A stretch of 64,000 bases of DNA from Bacillota bacterium. GTDB taxonomy: Bacteria > Bacillota > Clostridia > Christensenellales > Aristaeellaceae. The position numbers were made by a program, and so were the translations under genes. The notes under the pieces were generated by a model that searched no databases, had not been told where the DNA came from, and was given only the letters and a program-made list of their open reading frames with translations. Location of the stretch: the NCBI GenBank assembly GCA_023425025.1, contig JAFADG010000044.1, positions 124,001-188,000 on the forward strand. Direction: 5' to 3'. How positions within the stretch are numbered: position 1 is the stretch's first letter; every line of letters starts with the position of its first letter. Below are positions 54,553-62,288 of this stretch, one piece after another.

Positions 54553-54612
54553 GGGGTAACCTCGGGGTAACTGGGAGTAAAGTGTGTGCCGACAAGCTAA
54601 GCACTTTACTCC
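54553..54612. repeat. GGGGTAAC repeats and an 11-bp inverted repeat
   Basis: GGGGTAAC occurs at 54553-54560 and 54564-54571, with the related GGGAGTAA at 54573-54580. GGAGTAAAGTG (54574-54584) and CACTTTACTCC (54602-54612) form a perfect 11-bp stem, followed on the plus strand by TTCTTTTT. It may be an operator or a plus-strand terminator; it overlaps the end of the RHH gene. Confidence 0.5.
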
Positions 54613-54794
54613 TTCTTTTTGTCCAATTCGGCTTTCACCAGCTCAATCCCCTTACGAACGACAATGCTTCTTGTCACTTTAAGTCTGTCTGCGCATTCAT
54701 CAAGCATTGCAGCTTCTCCTTCACTTAATCGCATTTGGAGCTTCACATCTCGCTTAGAATCAGCTTCAATTGGACGTCCTGTACGTGGGCTCAC
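54606..54794 (-). CDS. Ribbon-helix-helix (CopG-like) regulator
   Basis: This 62-residue protein has the RHH layout: a basic start S-P-R-T-G-R-P, a strand K-L-Q-M-R-L, then two helices (E-G-E-A-A-M-L-D-E-C-A-D-R-L and T-R-S-I-V-V-R-K-G-I-E-L-V). It uses a GTG start with GAGGTGAT just before it. Its own promoter carries an inverted repeat, so it probably represses itself, like many RHH proteins of mobile elements. No toxin-like partner is adjacent. Confidence 0.8.
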   Translation of the reverse strand: MSPRTGRPIEADSKRDVKLQMRLSEGEAAMLDECADRLKVTRSIVVRKGIELVKAELDKKKE

Positions 54795-54815
54795 TTCATC
54801 ACCTCACTTTTGTCA

Positions 54816-54851
54816 TGCCATTATTATAAATTATGGGATGGCAAAAGTCAA
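54816..54851 (-). promoter_or_regulatory. RHH gene promoter with TGCCAT-N16-ATGGCA operator
   Basis: On the minus strand TTGACT (54851-54846) and TATAAT (54828-54823), spacing 17. TGCCAT (54816-54821) and ATGGCA (54838-54843) form an inverted repeat across the -10 region, a likely autoregulation site. Confidence 0.7.
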
Positions 54852-55059
54852 TACATACTTAAAATCTGCTAAACTCAACGCTATCTTGCCATATTATGGA
54901 CACATTTCAAATTAAGTGATAATATATTCCTAAGGCTTACAATTATTTCGGTCGATTTATTTATTATTGTAGATACGAAAAGCAAAAGATGTCGATGTTT
55001 GCCAATGTTTTCATTAATCACGATATAATTCAAATTCTTGATATGAGAGGAATAGTAAT

Positions 55060-56502
55060 ATGAGGATCAGCAAAGCCTTTAATCTACAAAAAACACAATA
55101 TGAGCTTGACTTCGTTGATATTGATCCCAATTTGGATACCCCCTTGTTTCTTGACCCCTATTATATATCGAAATGTGACTTTCCTTTTGCTAATGAGGCC
55201 CATAGTACATTACGTTCTTATTTTGAGTTCTTGCTTGCATTATTACGTGGTAATCGCATAAATCAAGCAAAAGAATTGTTCTCATACTTAGGCGAAAGTA
55301 ATGATGTCTGCTTAGGAATGTCAAGGGGTAAGCCTCGTGGTCATGGAATGGGTCCTGAAGATACAACCAAGATTTTTGATGAGCTATTGCATAGTCGGGC
55401 GATTATCTCTGGAATAATGGATGACATTGAGGATTTCAGAATTTTTGTCCCCAATGTTGATAAAGACAAAGTATCAGATATGACTGCTAACATAATTAAG
55501 AAGCACTTAATCGAATATACAATCGAACAATGTATTTTGCATAGCATTCCACTGCACAATAACGTTCCTTCAGGAATGTATTGGGATTTACACAGAAAGA
55601 CTTGGGACAATGAATATACACAACGACTTGTTATAAATGAAAAGCCAATTTTGCTTGTGCCCAAAAGAATCGTATCCTTCACAGATAAATATACCTCAGC
55701 AGAATATCGGCAACAGTTTGTTCTAAATTTCCTTCAGAATGAAAATCTACGGATACAGACTTCCCTGGTAAAGAAATACAAAAACGGTGAGAAATATGTA
55801 ACAAAAAAAAGCATTATAGAAACCGAAGACGTAATAGACAAGGAATACCTTGCAAGGTTCACAGAACAGCATCCAGAGGTATTTGCAGATTTCAAACGGC
55901 AGACATCAAAAAAAATATCTTCCATAGATGGCTCAGGGCTAGATAGTATTAATACAGATGAAATATGTGCTCATTTAAAGAGTAAGCTTGCCTCTATCCC
56001 ATCAGGATCGGCAAACGCTTCGAACTATCACAGTTTAATTATTGGTATATTAGAGTTGCTTCTTTATCCCCACTTGTCATCGCCGAAAAAGGAAGTTGAA
56101 ATACATAGTGGTCGTAAGCGAATTGATATAACATTTAACAATTCTGCTGAGTCAGGATTTTTCTTCACCTTACCAAATCAAAACGCAATGTTGCCATGTC
56201 CATTTGTTTTTGTAGAGTGCAAAAATTACACTGGAGAAGTAGCTAATCCTGAGCTAGATCAACTCGGCGGCAGATTTAGTAATCGGAGAGGCCGTGTTGG
56301 AATCATCGCTTGCAGAACTCTAGATAAAAATGATGCTTTCATGAAACGGTGCGCAGATACATATGAAGATGATAGAGGACTAATAATTCCGATAACAGAC
56401 GATGATATCAATATTGCATTGTCGGAATTTCCTCAGAAAAAGGCAAGAGGACTAGAAGATATTTTAGCTCAAAAATATAGAAAAATTGCCTTTTCAAAAT
56501 AG
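55060..56502 (+). CDS. PD-(D/E)XK-like nuclease candidate in an AT-rich patch
   Basis: This 480-residue protein is AT-rich compared with its neighbours, which suggests recent transfer. The last third shows a nuclease-like pattern: H-S-G-R-K-R-I-D-I-T-F with an Asp, then V-F-V-E-C-K-N-Y about 40 residues later (the E-x-K part) and L-D-Q-L-G-G-R-F. The N-terminal 300 residues are unrecognised and mostly helical (F-V-D-I-D-P-N-L-D-T-P-L-F-L-D-P-Y-Y at the start). No signal peptide. GAGAGG precedes the ATG and a TATAAT lies at 55024. It stands beside a type II restriction set, facing the HNH gene, so a defence role is likely but unproven. Confidence 0.65.
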   Translation: MRISKAFNLQKTQYELDFVDIDPNLDTPLFLDPYYISKCDFPFANEAHSTLRSYFEFLLALLRGNRINQAKELFSYLGESNDVCLGMSRGKPRGHGMGPEDTTKIFDELLHSRAIISGIMDDIEDFRIFVPNVDKDKVSDMTANIIKKHLIEYTIEQCILHSIPLHNNVPSGMYWDLHRKTWDNEYTQRLVINEKPILLVPKRIVSFTDKYTSAEYRQQFVLNFLQNENLRIQTSLVKKYKNGEKYVTKKSIIETEDVIDKEYLARFTEQHPEVFADFKRQTSKKISSIDGSGLDSINTDEICAHLKSKLASIPSGSANASNYHSLIIGILELLLYPHLSSPKKEVEIHSGRKRIDITFNNSAESGFFFTLPNQNAMLPCPFVFVECKNYTGEVANPELDQLGGRFSNRRGRVGIIACRTLDKNDAFMKRCADTYEDDRGLIIPITDDDINIALSEFPQKKARGLEDILAQKYRKIAFSK

Positions 56503-56513
56503 ACAAATTCGTT

Positions 56514-56701
56514 ATGTTTGCTCTGCAGCCCAATGACCTATTTCTGTTCAAGCTCAAAAAGTCTTATTATGCCATCATCGGCGAGGGCTTCTTCGTCAGC
56601 ATTCTTCTGTCCCCATCGACCTGGCCTGGAAGGCCTTTGGTGAAAAGAACGGCAAATTCCGAATGCTCCTTCGAAGTTCATCTAAAGCCATCCAAGGATG
56701 A
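56514..56701 (+). pseudogene. Frameshifted remnant of an HNH restriction nuclease N-terminal domain
   Basis: One frame reads F-A-L-Q-P-N-D-L-F-L-F-K-L-K-K-S-Y-Y-A-I and on to G-E-G-F-F; after a shift near 56595 another frame continues Q-H-S-S-V-P-I-D-L-A-W-K-A-F-G-E-K-N-G. Together they resemble, from memory, the N-terminal domain that precedes HNH in a family of modification-dependent nucleases (pattern F-L-F-K-L...G-G-G-F-F...S-L-A-W...F-G-E-K-N-G). The rest is missing. The remnant overlaps the end of the intact HNH gene on the other strand. Confidence 0.5.
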
Positions 56702-57372
56702 CCGCGGTGCAGCATCTTATGGCAATTAGAACACACCAGGACCAAATCTGAGAGCTTAGTTTTCTCATTTTCTTTATATTGGGCAATAGGCTTTACATGA
56801 TGGCACTCTATATACCCTTTACCAACCTCACCATAAAAAGCCTGAAAATTAAAATTGCAAACACAACATACAAGGCCATGTCCGTTCTTAATTGCAAGCT
56901 CTTTCGCCTTTTTTACTATATCCCGGTTTCTTTCCTTTGTTCTATGTAACTGGTATAGTATTCTTCCCTCTGAGCAGGTATACTCTTCGTCATCATGTAG
57001 CGTTACTGAAGAATCAGATAGCATTGTATATCCAATTTTTATACTATCAGCAACCTGGCGAAGATATGGCAAATTACTCGAAAACTCATTCCATACCTCA
57101 ACATCTCTTTTACTACCCTGGTCTAGGCCTTGACCTGGGTAATTAGGATCAAGCCGCAAAAAGTTGCACAATTTCATATAAACCCCACTAGGGTTTCTAT
57201 AATTTGTAGCTTCTTTATGCTTTGCATGAATGGGAAGCTTATTTAGAAGTTCGCTCAATTGCTCAATCTCAGGATGCTTATGGCTGACAGGTGTTGAAAA
57301 GCTTATACGGAAATACAAATCTAGCGCGAGTATCAGTTCATCCCGTTCCCATGGTGGGTTTCGCTTTGACAT
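56596..57372 (-). CDS. HNH endonuclease, McrA-like
   Basis: This 258-residue protein has an N-terminal region W-E-R-D-E-L-I-L-A-L-D-L-Y and N-P-S-G-V-Y-M-K-L-C-N-F-L-R-L-D-P typical of HNH proteins tied to restriction systems, and a C-terminal HNH motif: C-C-V-C...Y-I-E-C-H-H-V-K-P-I...L-V-C-S-N-C-H-K-M-L-H-R. The four Cys bind zinc and the His are catalytic. It may cut modified or foreign DNA. AGAGGT is eight bases before the ATG at 57372. It is the last gene of the methylase-endonuclease-Vsr-HNH run (23 bases after vsr). Its final 15-20 codons overlap the pseudogene and may not be original. Confidence 0.85.
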   Translation of the reverse strand: MSKRNPPWERDELILALDLYFRISFSTPVSHKHPEIEQLSELLNKLPIHAKHKEATNYRNPSGVYMKLCNFLRLDPNYPGQGLDQGSKRDVEVWNEFSSNLPYLRQVADSIKIGYTMLSDSSVTLHDDEEYTCSEGRILYQLHRTKERNRDIVKKAKELAIKNGHGLVCCVCNFNFQAFYGEVGKGYIECHHVKPIAQYKENEKTKLSDLVLVCSNCHKMLHRGHPWMALDELRRSIRNLPFFSPKAFQARSMGTEEC

Positions 57373-57395
57373 AGGCAATACCTCTTCATGCATTC

Positions 57396-57827
57396 TTATT
57401 CATGCTGATGAACCGAACTCAAGTGATTTGATATAGCTTCTGTTACCGCATCCAAGTCTTTTTTTACTTTACATTCCCAAAAGACCAACACCCGCCAGCC
57501 ATTCTGGGCCAGCCACTCCATGTGTTGCTGGTCCCGTTCTTTCGTTCTGGCGATTTTCGGCTCCCAGTACTCTTTCCGCGATTGAGGTATGTGGGAATAC
57601 CGGCATCCGGCCTCATGGCCATGCCAAAAGCAGCCGTGTATAAACACGGCTACCTTCTGCTTGGTAAACACGATATCCGGCTTTCCAGGTAAGGCTTTGT
57701 AATTCACCCGGTACCGGAAACCACGGGCAAATAGCTCTTTCCTGACCAGGAGCTCAATCTTCGTGTTCTTGCTCTTTATGTGCGACATAATCTCGCTACG
57801 CCGCTTTTCAGACACTGTATCAGCCAT
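57396..57827 (-). CDS. vsr: Very short patch repair endonuclease (Vsr)
   Basis: This 143-residue nuclease nicks next to T:G mismatches that arise when 5-methylcytosine deaminates. The family sequence is clear: S-E-K-R-R-S-E-I-M-S-H-I-K-S-K-N-T-K-I-E near the start, PDIVFTKQKVAVFIHGCFWHGH with the catalytic Asp and zinc ligands, and F-W-E-C-K-V near the end. Its ATG overlaps the stop of the putative restriction endonuclease by one base. Placement after a C5-methylase fits protection of that enzyme's sites. Confidence 0.96.
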   Translation of the reverse strand: MADTVSEKRRSEIMSHIKSKNTKIELLVRKELFARGFRYRVNYKALPGKPDIVFTKQKVAVFIHGCFWHGHEAGCRYSHIPQSRKEYWEPKIARTKERDQQHMEWLAQNGWRVLVFWECKVKKDLDAVTEAISNHLSSVHQHE

Positions 57828-58903
57828 TATGCAACTACAGGCTCCATGTAGCAATCAAGGAATTCTTCGGTGATCCCGCGCAGCTTACGGCGTTGGCAAA
57901 TGACATATAGCTCCTCAACGGCTGAGTACGGAAAGAAACGGACCTGCAGGTCACCAAACATCGGCTTATTTGCTTCAGCGACCACATGCTCCCTATCTTC
58001 ATCGGGTGCAACAATGACATACCTTGTCGGGAATGGCGGCATTATATCGTGAAAATTCTTCATGCGGCTTAAGCCACTTGTTATGCCTGTGGTATGCTCC
58101 ACTTCCATAACGGCTGGCATCAGCTTCCCATTTTTGAACCAAATGCAATCAATGAAGCTTGCTGCCTTTACGGCACCATCAAAAGGACCAATCAATTTTT
58201 CATTCTGCAGCGATTTAACTATGCCATCTTGCTCAATCAGGGGCTTTTCGTTATACACTATGCCCTTGTCGTTTTGAGCAATCCAGGTACGGTAACCTAA
58301 CTGCAAGCCGATCTGGTATAAAGCGATTTGAATTTGCGTGTGCCGCCTGGCGACTTCAATATTCATACCCCGAAGGTCAACAGTATCGGGTAACTGCAAT
58401 GCATCATAGACAGCGGCAGAGGTTGGTATTTCTGATATTGCAACCTTCACATCAAAAAAAGCAAGTTTGCCATTTTGATGTGGAGCATCGGGCCGCCAAA
58501 GAATATGCTTATGCCCACTCTCTACACGGGTATTGCCGGCGATATCTTCCACCCGGCCAGGATTGCAATGATAAAACTGCGGCGTGTGGGCGATCAGGCT
58601 TTCAAGCACCGAGCGTGAATTATAGCTGGCGCCAAGCACCCTATCAAAATTGATAGGCTGGCCTTCATAGAGCGCATTGGCAATACGCCATATCATTTGT
58701 GGCGATATAGAGTCTTCCGTAGCCTCTATTGGCGTCTCGCCTTTTTGTGGGTTCCAGCGTTTGAAAAAGATAGGGCCTTGAGGCATTTCAACCCTTGTGA
58801 TTCTTATTAATGCGGGATTCCTTGGATTAACATATGGGTAATCATAGTGCTTGGGAAGCTGGTTGATGAACGAAACAAGATTATACCCTGTTACCCTCTG
58901 CAT
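57827..58903 (-). CDS. Putative type II restriction endonuclease
   Basis: This 358-residue protein lies between the C5-methylase and vsr, the usual place for the matching restriction enzyme. I do not recognise the exact family. A nuclease-like pattern is F-I-D-C-I-W-F-K-N-G-K-L-M-P-A-V-M-E-V-E-H-T with an Asp and an E-x-E in place of E-x-K, which occurs in some PD-(D/E)XK enzymes. The start at 58903 follows GGAGGAG and overlaps the methylase end by 23 bases. The recognition site is unknown. Confidence 0.72.
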   Translation of the reverse strand: MQRVTGYNLVSFINQLPKHYDYPYVNPRNPALIRITRVEMPQGPIFFKRWNPQKGETPIEATEDSISPQMIWRIANALYEGQPINFDRVLGASYNSRSVLESLIAHTPQFYHCNPGRVEDIAGNTRVESGHKHILWRPDAPHQNGKLAFFDVKVAISEIPTSAAVYDALQLPDTVDLRGMNIEVARRHTQIQIALYQIGLQLGYRTWIAQNDKGIVYNEKPLIEQDGIVKSLQNEKLIGPFDGAVKAASFIDCIWFKNGKLMPAVMEVEHTTGITSGLSRMKNFHDIMPPFPTRYVIVAPDEDREHVVAEANKPMFGDLQVRFFPYSAVEELYVICQRRKLRGITEEFLDCYMEPVVA

Positions 58904-60017
58904 AAAGCTCCTCCAAATAATCAAGCATTGTTTTTGCAATGCCTTTTGCTAAAAGAAATGGTACGCCATTTCCTATAGTTTTAAATTTGTTGGATAGGCT
59001 CATATCTTTTGGAAGCTCAAACTCCTTGGGCAATGATTGTAAAGCCAATGCTTCTGCTGCCGAGATCCGCCGGGCCTTGTAGGGGTGCAAGTGCACCTCA
59101 TTATTGCCGTACGCGGCCGTCGGTGAGTACTTCCACCTGTGTAAGCGCTTGTAGGATTTCTTTAGATTATCCCCTTCAAGGATAGACTGCATCTTGGAAA
59201 GGCCGTTGCGGGGCTGAAAGTAGTCATTTGCATTGGGGTGTGTTTCAACCTCATTCTTATTAAACCAATATTCGACCGTCAGGCTTTCCTGTATCCCTTC
59301 GGGTTTGGTATATGCCCCATCTTCAGCAAAGCCGTCCATGCCGGGCCAAGGGGCTTTCTTTACCGCTTTCAGGTCATGAAGCACATAACTTGTCCAAGGG
59401 AAGTCTTTCACCAGCATCTTATCGTAGTGCTCCGGCCTGGTCAGGCTGCTATGTACACCAAAGAGTAGAATCCTATCCCGGTCTTGGGGCACACCGTATT
59501 CTAGGGCATTTACCAAGCGCTCTGTAGTCACGTATCCGGCATTATGTAGTTCGGTCTTTAGCTCCTCAAAAAACTCCCTATGGCGCTGTGTCCGCCAAAG
59601 GCCCTTCACGTTTTCAAAGAGAAAGAAGCCAGGCTTCATGTCTATAATCAAGTCAACGTAGGATTTGGATAGCTTGCCATTGCCGCCATCCCTTCCCCTA
59701 TTCTTGCCCCCTACCGAGAAGTCGGGGCAAGGAGGACCGCCAATAAAACCTGTGATGCTGCCTTCACTATGTAGTTGTTTTACGTATCCTCTGAGCTCTT
59801 CCTTGCGGCCGGCGAGGTATTCATTAATATCAATATTGCTGTAGCCAAACCGGGGAGCCTTATGACCCAACTTCACCCTGGCATGCTGGTAAGCTTCAAT
59901 AAAGGGCTTAAAATACTCATTGACCATAACAATGTCATAACCGCAGCTTTCAAAACCCAAATCCAATAAGCCGCTGCCGGAGAAGAATGAAAAAATCTTA
60001 TACTTGCTTGCTTGCAT
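58881..60017 (-). CDS. DNA (cytosine-5) methyltransferase
   Basis: This 378-residue enzyme has the ordered C5-methylase motifs: F-F-S-G-S-G-L-L-D-L-G-F-E (I), G-G-P-P-C-P-D-F-S with the catalytic Cys (IV), F-E-N-V-K-G (VI), Q-D-R-D-R-I-L-L (VIII) and G-N-G-V-P (X). It modifies a cytosine in the site cut by the partner enzyme and so protects the element and host. It is first in a minus-strand run with the endonuclease, vsr and HNH genes. Ribosome site is weak. Confidence 0.95.
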   Translation of the reverse strand: MQASKYKIFSFFSGSGLLDLGFESCGYDIVMVNEYFKPFIEAYQHARVKLGHKAPRFGYSNIDINEYLAGRKEELRGYVKQLHSEGSITGFIGGPPCPDFSVGGKNRGRDGGNGKLSKSYVDLIIDMKPGFFLFENVKGLWRTQRHREFFEELKTELHNAGYVTTERLVNALEYGVPQDRDRILLFGVHSSLTRPEHYDKMLVKDFPWTSYVLHDLKAVKKAPWPGMDGFAEDGAYTKPEGIQESLTVEYWFNKNEVETHPNANDYFQPRNGLSKMQSILEGDNLKKSYKRLHRWKYSPTAAYGNNEVHLHPYKARRISAAEALALQSLPKEFELPKDMSLSNKFKTIGNGVPFLLAKGIAKTMLDYLEELYAEGNRV

Positions 60018-60189
60018 TATACCATACCCCTTGCTTAGTCCCGCCGATTATATCATATTCTGTAAAAAAAATATACGAATGCGCATAAAAACAGCGCCAT
60101 GCTGAAGGAGCAGGGCGCATATGCACACATATGTAACTGCATGATGAAAAGACAACGGCAAAAATATCAGACCATGTACCCAATGGACC

Positions 60190-60837
60190 CTATAGCCTAA
60201 GTCGAAATCCAACCACAAACCCATCATCCTTTTTCTTTGGCTTCTCTGCCGTCTTCTTGACGGCACTTTTTTTGCCTTGCTCCACCTGCTCACACATGTA
60301 CATATAGCAGCGGGACGTTGCCTGGGCATCCGCCAGCGCACGGTGGGCCTGGTCTTGCTCTACACAAAAGGAGCAAACCAGTGTGCCCAGCCTGTGGTTG
60401 GGCAACTCTTGAAAGTACCTGCGGCTATAGCGCATGGTATCCACAAAATCATTGGTGAAGCCTACATTCAACACTTCCATACAGGCGGCCTGCATGAAGC
60501 CGATATCAAAATTCACGTTATGGCCGACAATCACATCATTGCCGATAAACGCAAGAGCATCTTCCAGCACATCATCTATGGGCGGCGCTGTAGAGAGCAT
60601 TTTATTTGTGATGCCCGTTAGCTGCGTGATATGCGCCGAAACTTCTCTGCCCGGTTGGATCAGCGTGGAGTAGCATTCCTCCTCTACCCCATTTCGCACC
60701 CGCACCAGGCCAATTTCTATGATCTTATCCGTGCGCGGGCTAAGACCTGTTGTCTCCACGTCCAGCGCCACATAATCCTTGATGGAAACGAGCAGGCTTT
60801 TTCCCTTGCTGCTTACGGTATTGGTAGAGCTCATCAT
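60190..60837 (-). CDS. DnaQ-like 3'-5' exonuclease (DEDDh)
   Basis: This 215-residue protein has the three exonuclease motifs: A-L-D-V-E-T-T-G-L (Exo I), G-H-N-V-N-F-D-I-G-F (Exo II) and H-R-A-L-A-D-A (Exo III). It removes nucleotides from 3' ends and may proofread or repair in the phage context. A lysine-rich tail ends in F-V-V-G-F-R-L-R-L. The start is uncertain: ATGs at 60843, 60837 and 60834 follow CGGGGGA, and the promoter placement excludes the more upstream TTG. Confidence 0.9.
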   Translation of the reverse strand: MMSSTNTVSSKGKSLLVSIKDYVALDVETTGLSPRTDKIIEIGLVRVRNGVEEECYSTLIQPGREVSAHITQLTGITNKMLSTAPPIDDVLEDALAFIGNDVIVGHNVNFDIGFMQAACMEVLNVGFTNDFVDTMRYSRRYFQELPNHRLGTLVCSFCVEQDQAHRALADAQATSRCYMYMCEQVEQGKKSAVKKTAEKPKKKDDGFVVGFRLRL

Positions 60838-60873
60838 TTGCATCCCCCGAGTTTCGGTATTTTGCTTTGCCAC

Positions 60874-60903
60874 ATCATACCCAAACAATCAGGCTCATGT
60901 CAA
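60874..60903 (-). promoter_or_regulatory. Promoter of the DnaQ-like gene
   Basis: On the minus strand TTGACA (60903-60898) and TATGAT (60879-60874), spacing 18. Transcription starts near 60867, so the TTG at 60888 cannot be the translation start. Confidence 0.75.
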
Positions 60904-60928
60904 CTATTGGCTTGCCCGGCTCCCGGCA

Positions 60929-60961
60929 TAAAAAACCCCCGCTTTCTTATTTGCGGGAGTT
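60929..60961 (-). terminator. Terminator of the channel-like gene
   Basis: On the minus strand ACTCCCGC pairs with GCGGGGGT (one G-U) and is followed by six Ts, 43 bases past the stop. Confidence 0.82.
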
Positions 60962-61003
60962 TGAGCGAGAGTATGTTGTGGCAGATCAAAACAAAAGACG
61001 AGG

Positions 61004-62176
61004 TTAATCCGTATCCAGATAATCTTCCGGCTGGCCAGGAAGGACAATCTCAATTCGTTTGATAAAGAGTGTCGCCTCAGTATCAGGTGGGTTTATGTAC
61101 TCTTTTTTTACTGTAAAGCAGACCTCTCTTATGCCGACGCATTGATCTTCCGACTTAAAAAGGTCAGACAGTTTCAGCGCTTTTGTATCCAAATCAACTG
61201 TTACCGGAATTCCTCTTTGATATACCCGGTCGTCTATGGTTTTTATCTCAAGCATTACAGTGTCTATATTCGAGGTGCCTTGCATGGTAATATTCAAGAA
61301 AGCATTTCTTCTGAACTTATAGCTCCACTCCCATGGCTGCCGCTTATTTATGAATGCTGCCATAACAAAGTCTGGATATTCGCAGCGGTCATTATGAACA
61401 TTAAAGTTGATGATTGCCTGTAACCCTCCACCTTCATAAGGATGAAGCTTAATCGTTCCCTCATTAATTGGCCGTATCAAGCCCAAATCGAGCGGATATG
61501 CATTGCCTATCAACCAATCAAAGAATTTTTCGCTATGTTGCATTATCGATACTTTCTCTTTGCTGTATGACATTACCCGAACACTTTCATAGCCCGTACG
61601 CGAATCTGCATATGAAAATGTTGCAACCATTTTCATATCGGGCTGAAAAAAGAGCATTGACCTTAGCCTGTCACGCAATATCTCATCATCATTTAAAGGA
61701 ACTTTGATAGTATATGGATCACCTTTTTTGATAATCGGATATGACCATGCTTTGCTATGAACATCAAGCACATTTGATTTAGACTTATGAAACAATAGGC
61801 TGGCTTGAAAATTTACTATGTCGGCACCCTTATTTACAACCATAAAGGTGAGATAATACTTTCCATCAACAGATATCACTTTAGCTACGTCAGCGAGGGT
61901 AACATCTTTGATGCGCCAAAACAAATTCACCGTAATGAAAGCCGCCAAGAAATTAAGGCCAACCAAGCCAATGACCGCCAATATGCCTTGCATGGTTTTG
62001 CTTGCTGTAACAGAATCACCATATCCCATTACGAATAAAGCACCACCAAGTATGCCCTTAAAAAATGGCATGTCCTCCTTCAAAAAAAGCAACTGCACAC
62101 CATATACTACGATACTAAGTACCACCAGTGATGCAAGAAATATCCCGAAGATTTTTAACAATTGTCGAATGCGCAT
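61004..62176 (-). CDS. Two-TM potassium-channel-like protein with cytosolic beta domain
   Basis: This 390-residue protein has TM1 at about residues 8-32, a pore-like loop with G-G-A-L-F-V-M-G-Y-G-D (residues 44-54), and TM2 at about 63-86. The G-Y-G-D is the potassium selectivity filter; the usual preceding T-V is V-M here. The rest is a cytosolic beta-rich domain (Y-Y-L-T-F-M-V-V-N-K-G-A-D-I-V, then further strands) in the position of the Kir channel C-terminal domain, with no RCK Rossmann motif. It is AT-rich and sits in the cargo zone between a methylase and a DnaQ gene. It may alter membrane potential, perhaps in phage exclusion; that is inference. Confidence 0.6.
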   Translation of the reverse strand: MRIRQLLKIFGIFLASLVVLSIVVYGVQLLFLKEDMPFFKGILGGALFVMGYGDSVTASKTMQGILAVIGLVGLNFLAAFITVNLFWRIKDVTLADVAKVISVDGKYYLTFMVVNKGADIVNFQASLLFHKSKSNVLDVHSKAWSYPIIKKGDPYTIKVPLNDDEILRDRLRSMLFFQPDMKMVATFSYADSRTGYESVRVMSYSKEKVSIMQHSEKFFDWLIGNAYPLDLGLIRPINEGTIKLHPYEGGGLQAIINFNVHNDRCEYPDFVMAAFINKRQPWEWSYKFRRNAFLNITMQGTSNIDTVMLEIKTIDDRVYQRGIPVTVDLDTKALKLSDLFKSEDQCVGIREVCFTVKKEYINPPDTEATLFIKRIEIVLPGQPEDYLDTD

Positions 62177-62249
62177 ATACCCACCCCCTTGGTATGGATG
62201 TTATGCTTTGCCCGCTATATAAATGACTATAAAAATAAATACTAACAAC

Positions 62250-62284
62250 AAGACTGCCAAGGCGCTTTTTGCCTTGGCAGTCTT
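62250..62284 (-). terminator. Hairpin after the phage DNA methylase gene
   Basis: AAGACTGCCAAGGC (62250-62263) and GCCTTGGCAGTCTT (62271-62284) form a 14-bp perfect stem just past the methylase stop on the minus strand; the following bases TTGTTGTTAG are moderately T-rich. Confidence 0.65.
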
Positions 62285-62288
62285 GCTG

